Shown: in pieces, positions 58,299-64,000 of the stretch
Layout: every line of letters begins with the position of its first letter
Position numbering within the stretch: position 1 is the stretch's first letter
Source: Diphasiastrum complanatum
Lineage: Eukaryota; Streptophyta; Lycopodiopsida; Lycopodiales; Lycopodiaceae
Reading direction: 5' to 3'
Length of the DNA stretch: 64,000 bases
Assembly: GCA_029204225.1 (NCBI GenBank)
Contig: CM055109.1
Span: 29,200,361 to 29,264,360 of the forward strand
Position numbers and translations under genes: made by a program
Notes under the pieces: model-generated
Database searches by the model: none
What the model was told of the DNA's origin: nothing
The model's input: the letters and a program-made list of their open reading frames with translations, nothing else

Positions 58299-60290
58299 GA
58301 GCGAGCCAAGGATTCGACCAAGTTTTGCTGAGAAATCGATGCCAGATTGGGTGCTGGAGCGGTTTGCGAATGATATTCTCGTATTGTGCAGCGATATGGC
58401 ATAATTTGATTTGATATTGCAGGTCAATTTTGGAAACTGGCATCTCCTTCATCTTCCATGTTTGTTGTAAGTGTTGTCCTTATAACAATTCCAAAATATC
58501 CACCAGTTTTGGTATAATTTTCAATGGTGTTTGTTTTATCCTAGTGTTTTATGGATTTTACTTACACTTATAAGATTGGCTTGAAAGTTTACTTAGGAGC
58601 CGTCATTATGGGAAAATTTGTAACATTGACTAAATTTCGATTGCAGAGGTTCTCTTTTTGTGTTTTATGGATTTCATTGAAATGTTAGATAGATTTTTTC
58701 GTCTAAGGTTGGGTTGAAACGCTTTAAAGCGGTGATGTTTTGGCAAAGATTGGTAGCATTAGCTGAATTTCAAGTTTAGAGGTTTTTTTATCTAGTGTTT
58801 TATGGCTCTCATTTAAGTGTTATATGTTTAGATAAATATGTTTGGCGAGCACTGATATTATGGTGAAAACTTTGGTAGCACGGCTTACACTGTGCCTGTG
58901 CTTTTTTGTCCATGGCAGTTTGAATGGTCCAAAGCGACCTGTAGCGACCGTGCATCATTTCGATTTCACGGGTTCAGATTTGAGGGGGAAATTGTCCTTC
59001 ATTATCTACAGCGTCATGTCCTAATCGTCTTGTAACTTGTCTTGTAAGTTTTGAATCGAGTCCCCTGTCTAATCTCGATTAAAGAATCGGAACCTTTTCT
59101 GCCTCCAGTACTGGATCGGATTACTTTATAGCCTCCTATTATCAAACAGTGTAGTAGTAATTTTTGTCATTATTTTTCCACTGGTTAATTTTCACATGAA
59201 TAGCCATCTGTCTCTTTGTTTTCATAAGAATATATGAGATTTTTCAACTTTGTTTATGCGATTGTCTGTTTGTTTTCTCAAGCCCCAAGGTTGAACAAAG
59301 GTGCAGTCATTCTCAGAACCGGCTCGGATGCCTACGACGATTTTGTAGTCGAGGTCGGGAACGTCGATCTTCTATCATGAGTATGTTTGGTAAATCGTAT
59401 CAAGATGTACAATCTGATTGTCAATGCTCATGCTTTCTTGCACCCTTGATGCTTAAATATCTTTAGTATTTTAGTTTTGAGTGCTAGCATGTACACATGA
59501 AGGCTGAAGCCCGGCTCTTTTATGCAGTCTCTACAAAGATACATGCGGTTTGCTACATACTACGTACTAGTACATGGGCTCTCTTCTGCTAATCTTGGTT
59601 AGTGGCTATCCGTATTTGAGTGTTGTCATTGCGCGTGGCCTCCGGGCTACTAGCTGTTCTTGGGAGACTTGAAAGCTGGATATGGCCTGGATATGATCTT
59701 CAAAACAAAATGAAATGATGTCAAGCGCGTGACTTCTTATATACGTAGTTCCATTCGGTGTCGAAGCAATATCTAAATTTTCTATCAAACGTTATGTTGC
59801 GTTTGTTGCGACTAACTACCATGAGCTGCTAAATGCTGATGCCAGAAAACCAGTTATTCTTGCTAGAATTAGATTGCGAGGCAGCTTAGATTTCAATGTG
59901 GATACGGACGTTTCTTAGCATTAGTACCTTGTCCTTTCACCTCAAGTGTCAACTCTTTGTATATATCCGTGTTTGAGCAAGTCAGCTGCTTTCAGGTGTG
60001 ACTCGTGCGACGTGAGCTCTCACTTCGTTATGTCTTACTTCTGTCCCATGTTCCTAAAGAAACAAATTGTAGATCAGATGTTTTCATCTTCTTGCCTGAC
60101 AATTAGATGTTTGAAAGTTCAAACTACAAAGACGAGGAAACTCGGGAAGTAGAGATGCAAAGCCGATAGTTCTGTCTAGTCTAGACCATTTTCCTTTGTT
60201 ATGATACGGCTTACGGGTTGGATGTCCAAGCAGCTGTGATATGTGTGAAAAGTTTTCGAAATTGAAGTAGATTCTACGTCTTTCCCTGCA
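58299..60290 (+). other. Presumed leader/5' flank of the MAKR gene
   Basis: About 2 kb without a convincing ORF. It may be a 5' UTR intron starting at 58299 and ending at a TGAAGTAG acceptor near 60269, 22 bases before the ATG, or simply upstream flank. No transposon is recognised. Confidence 0.35.
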
Positions 60291-61589
60291 ATGGAGAGTG
60301 TAACGGATGAAAAGCTAGTAGATGAGATGGAAGAGCTTTATTTTGATATGGATGTATCTGCAAGCGGTAATCGCGATAGTACGACATACAGCCAGATTCT
60401 CTCCACTTCTTCTGAATCCCCTGAATTTGAGTTTAATATGTCTTCATTGCCAGAAGAATATGAATCTGCTGATCAGCTTTTCTTCAAAGGTCAGCTTCTG
60501 CCTTTACTTCTTCCTTCTCGGTTGCAGATGGTTCAAACTTTATGCTCCTCTGCGCCCTGTGAAGGCCAGCGGTGCGGAGCTCAGGAAGAGAAAATCTCTT
60601 GCGCTTCCTTCGACTCGGTCGTTTCTGATTTTCGCTCGAACAAGTCCAAATGCAGCTCTGATACTCCGCTCGACCACGTTGAATTGCATAATTCGAGCTG
60701 TGGATCCCAGAGCAGCTCAAGCTTTTGGGACTCTTGTGATAAAGACTCTGCGGAGAGTAGCTGCCGAGACTCAAATGGAAGCTCACAGGATTCCTGTTTC
60801 AGTAGCAAAGATATGGACACCAGAGAGAGATATGTCAAAGGTTTGGAGGAAGTTCTTAATTCGGCCAACGGGAAAACTGAGAAGGCTCAGTCTTCCTGGC
60901 TGAAATTTGGCTTTCAATGGAAGCTACTCTTTGGATCCAAAAAGGCTTCCAAGGGTAAAGTCTATGACAAAGGCAAACAAAAACCGACCACTGACGTAAG
61001 TGATGCCAAGCCTTGTATCAGTGTTCAGAATACTTCACTTGGCTCCCTTTCTGTATCTCCCCTCTGTGCTGATCGCTATTCCAAGGGACGAGCAAATCAT
61101 GGAACTCGACACCATACGATTCCATTCTCTTGTTATTCAAGAAGGATTTACAGAGCATTGGCAAGCGAAAAATGTTCTAATGAGGGAGCTCAAAAGCCAG
61201 GAGATTCGTGGCAAAGGTATCTGAAGCCGCTAAAGCACTTGCGAGAAAAAGCCTCAGACCCCACTGGTGAGCAAGCCTGGACGGAGGAGGACTCAATTTC
61301 AGCGAATACTCTAGACAACTACTTCGTGAAAGAATCACCTTATGCAAAAAAGCCTTCATGCACATCTTTCTTACCTGCAAGTTTGAGAGTGCCCTCATTT
61401 GCTAGACGCTCAAGCACTCCCACTAGTCGAATAAACTCCTCAAGATCCTCGCCCAGCCATAGTGGAGTTCTGTCGCCCCTTGACTACGCCACAATGGTCG
61501 ACATACAGAATGCGATTCAAGGAGCCATTGCTCATTGCAAGCAGTCTCAAGCCGGCACTAAACTGGAATTATCTGGAGAAATTCACTGA
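60291..61589 (+). CDS. Membrane-associated kinase regulator (MAKR/BKI1 family), 432 aa
   Basis: MAKR proteins, including BRI1 KINASE INHIBITOR 1, are unstructured plant adaptors. They sit on the plasma membrane through basic patches and bind receptor kinases through a conserved C-terminal motif. Visible here: an acidic N-terminus, the signature EFEFNMSS (45-52), ADQLFFKGQLLPLLLPSRLQ (60-79, usually 'ADELFYKGQLLPLHLPPRLQ'), a Ser-rich middle (about 135-175), a basic patch GSKKASKGKVYDKGKQK (215-231) that could bind anionic lipid, SRRIYR (283-288) and the C-terminal VDIQNAIQGAIAHCKQS (403-419, usually 'ELQ.AIQ.AIAHCK.S'). In BKI1 a Tyr in a basic motif controls release from the membrane. Tyr287 in SRRIYR is a candidate by analogy. 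The single exon and start are clear. At 432 residues it is longer than BKI1 (337). The exact subgroup is not assigned. Confidence 0.9.
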   Translation: MESVTDEKLVDEMEELYFDMDVSASGNRDSTTYSQILSTSSESPEFEFNMSSLPEEYESADQLFFKGQLLPLLLPSRLQMVQTLCSSAPCEGQRCGAQEEKISCASFDSVVSDFRSNKSKCSSDTPLDHVELHNSSCGSQSSSSFWDSCDKDSAESSCRDSNGSSQDSCFSSKDMDTRERYVKGLEEVLNSANGKTEKAQSSWLKFGFQWKLLFGSKKASKGKVYDKGKQKPTTDVSDAKPCISVQNTSLGSLSVSPLCADRYSKGRANHGTRHHTIPFSCYSRRIYRALASEKCSNEGAQKPGDSWQRYLKPLKHLREKASDPTGEQAWTEEDSISANTLDNYFVKESPYAKKPSCTSFLPASLRVPSFARRSSTPTSRINSSRSSPSHSGVLSPLDYATMVDIQNAIQGAIAHCKQSQAGTKLELSGEIH

Positions 61590-64000
61590 TAACTGTGGTG
61601 TCTGCGTATTTGAATTTACAACCACGGTACACTCATTTCGTTATCTGTTCAACGACTATGATCTGCATTTCAAAGTTATAGTACAAAAAGGTCCAAACAA
61701 GGCGGTGGCTTCCCTAGGTATAGCCGCTGTCTGGTGGTGTTATCTAAGCCCAATCACTTGGGTTGGGAACCATAGTGCTACATTTCATGTCTCTTTATGT
61801 CCTCGTTTGTGTGTCTAATTGGAGTCGAATTTCTTATCGTAAGCACAGGAATGGAAGTCTTGATCAACACACGAATTGGAAGATAGATCAGTGTTTCTGG
61901 AAAATTTTAGTTCTGCAGGTTGTTAAGGTGGAAAGAAGCCGAAGCCTTAAGACTATCGCACTTAGAAAATGCTGGTAGATACTTAGAATTTTAAGCCTTT
62001 GAAGTGATAGCCTGCCAGCGAGTAATTTGAGGACAGGATGTCCAGTAACTAGGTCCCTAAAAAGCATTAGGATTGATGACGAACATAAGTAAGCTTAACT
62101 TTATACGTGGTAGAGATGAGCTTAGTTTCTTAAAGTTTTACAACTACAAGTATTTTGAGGATATTGTCTAACTTTCGTTATCGTATGGGAGTGACTCCCC
62201 TTGGTAGAATCTATATCTTTTCGCATGCACCAGAGTTTTTATCTGGCTTTCCATCTTGGCTGCAGATTGTAGTTTGTGACAGCCGATGGAGCCCGGGATT
62301 ATGTACTACTTGACAATGTCGTCCAAGAGTGGTACTGCTGACAGGATTAATTTCCTTGGGGCACGGCAAATGAAGCACTGGAATGCTGTTCTGGGATTAT
62401 TTTGACGTTCTTGATTACCAGTCAGAATTTTGTGCACCGATCCTTAATGTAGGAGCTAACTTTATGCTGTTCATTCAAATCACTTGGATTCCTCGTTGAG
62501 GTTTTTGCCAAAGAGGAAACGACTGATTAGAAGAATGCATTCGGTGACAATACATACAACTTTAATGTCCAGATATGGATGCTTTTGAGACACCTGAATG
62601 GTGGACAAGAACGTTAAAGTGGAAAATATACAAATGCAAGTTTTTGGAGCGTTCTTACAACCTCAGGTTTCTAAGTCGTCCGAAGATATAGATGGCAGGT
62701 ATTTTGGTACTTGAAAAGGCCAAGAAGGATAACTAAAAAAAAGTAAACAGATAATAGAAATATAAAGCACAATCTGGATTATTGCTGTTATTCCTCTTGG
62801 ACAAAGAAATCATGTAGACTATATGTGTGGTTGAAGATATATGATCACGATGCTTTGATTTACCTGTTTTGCACATCTGATAATGGTACTAAAACTTTGA
62901 TATTGCTACTTGGCACATTTGAGCACTCTGCCATGATAATCTTTTGGATTAATAAATATAGAAACGCCCAGATTGAGATGGTCTTCTACAAAATGGAACA
63001 GTGATATAATCACTGGTATGTCTGGAGAACATACGTGATTGCAAGTACGTTTGTTGAAGTATTCATGCCAAGCCTACTTCTAGCTTTAAATGTGTAGGAT
63101 AAAAACACATGATCTTGTAATAATCTTATTAGAAGTTTGTTTAATTTTTGGGAACAGCCACTCATAATATTCTCTGAACGAATACATATCTGAGTCTCAA
63201 GAAAATTCAATGCAACAATCTTCGAAGTTATGTACAGGGGAAGGCCCCCCAACCCACGGACCTTCCCCTGCACAAAGCATCTGTGAAAAAAATGCTCACA
63301 ACAATCTCACGAATTGTAAGATTCCTTCATCATTCATCAATACTTGTATGCTACATCATAAATTGGCCATATGACCAACAATGAAATTTCTTTGGCAGGT
63401 CTTTACAAAGTCTTCGTTCCACTTACTTCCATTTATCTTGACACGAAGGAGATGAAGATTGATGGTGACGTTGAACAAGTATGCCAGAATCTACCCGTAC
63501 ACCTAACTGTATGCCTAGAACCAAGTAGCCTTTCAAATTTTCAATACATTAGATTTCAAATCTGTCTTGCCCATAAATCTGTTTGTGCACACTCATGTGA
63601 ATATTATTTACATCATGTCAGTTCTCGGGAAAACCAGCAAACTATAGGAATGGAACCAGCAAGTTTTTTCAAACTCTGACATCATAAAATGTCTTATGAG
63701 TTTTTATACATGCGTATGTACCCTTTTTACTCAAGTTTGTTTCCTTCCATGAGCTCAAAAGATTGAGCTATAAAATTGTTAGGCCTATGAAGAGGTGTCA
63801 ACTAGATTGACTAAGACTAGGAAATCCTATCTCGTCTACTTCTTCAAAGTTCTAGAGACAAGGAATCAAGCACTTACATATTACTCAAAAAAATAATTGA
63901 TTCTACAATGAACAAAATTGACCTATTTGTCAAGAAATTCAAAGATTTTTCTATTGGCATTAAGAAAACAATTATTCTTGACTTCACTCAGTGACTTGAT
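61590..64000. other. MAKR 3' flank, nothing else recognised
   Basis: 2.4 kb with short frames only. A 102-codon forward frame (63371-63679) starts just before an acceptor-like TTTGGCAG and could be an exon of a gene lying to the right, but I do not recognise its sequence. Confidence 0.5.

Noticed and set aside
58842-59024. 60-codon frame between the GC-rich island and the MAKR gene
   Set aside because: Composition and context do not support a gene. More likely leader-intron or flank sequence.
63371-63679. 102-codon frame near the right edge starting at an acceptor-like site
   Set aside because: It may be an exon of a gene beyond the window, but nothing in its sequence is recognisable.

Overview
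The window is nuclear DNA of a land plant, most likely a flowering plant. It holds one long, intron-rich housekeeping gene, one intronless plant-specific regulator gene, and dense, mostly dead Ty1/copia, Ty3/gypsy, hAT, LINE and SINE remnants. Only plant families are recognised, but the species cannot be fixed from sequence alone.

Layout. Positions 1-6150 hold transposon debris: a gypsy scrap, a LINE reverse-transcriptase fragment, a copia element that lost its reverse transcriptase, a coiled-coil/LINE ORF1-like remnant and an unassigned minus-strand ORF. Positions 6152-32031 (+) hold a nucleolar protein 6 / Nrap / Utp22 orthologue. I resolved 25 exons by hand. All phases agree across the junctions, giving 3072 nt of open coding sequence ending in TAA. 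The N-terminal exon or exons were not found and probably lie upstream. Its introns carry a degenerate chromovirus (8.8-10.1 kb, minus), a tandem duplication (12.65-13.03 kb) and one 8.3 kb intron packed with a deleted copia element (minus) and a GC-rich hAT transposon (+).

Positions 32-57 kb are gene-free repeat territory. They hold a copia element with recognisable LTRs and primer-binding site (33.97-38.42 kb), a hairpin-ended non-autonomous element, a copia integrase scrap, two short tRNA-type SINEs with their own target-site duplications, a fragment of a second hAT lineage, a chromodomain-type gypsy, a copia gag-protease scrap, a second gypsy of the Tat/Athila type, and two related copia elements in opposite orientation. 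The minus-strand one keeps a 407-codon RT-RNase H frame.

Positions 57.8-61.6 kb hold a GC-rich promoter-like island with two G-boxes and then a single-exon gene for a membrane-associated kinase regulator (MAKR/BKI1 family) at 60291-61589.

The two host genes have unrelated jobs, 18S rRNA processing and receptor-kinase signalling. The least explained structure is a run of perfect hairpins at the left end of the hAT element, echoed at the ends of the 38.6-39.35 kb element. No CRISPR array, rRNA gene or tRNA gene was seen.
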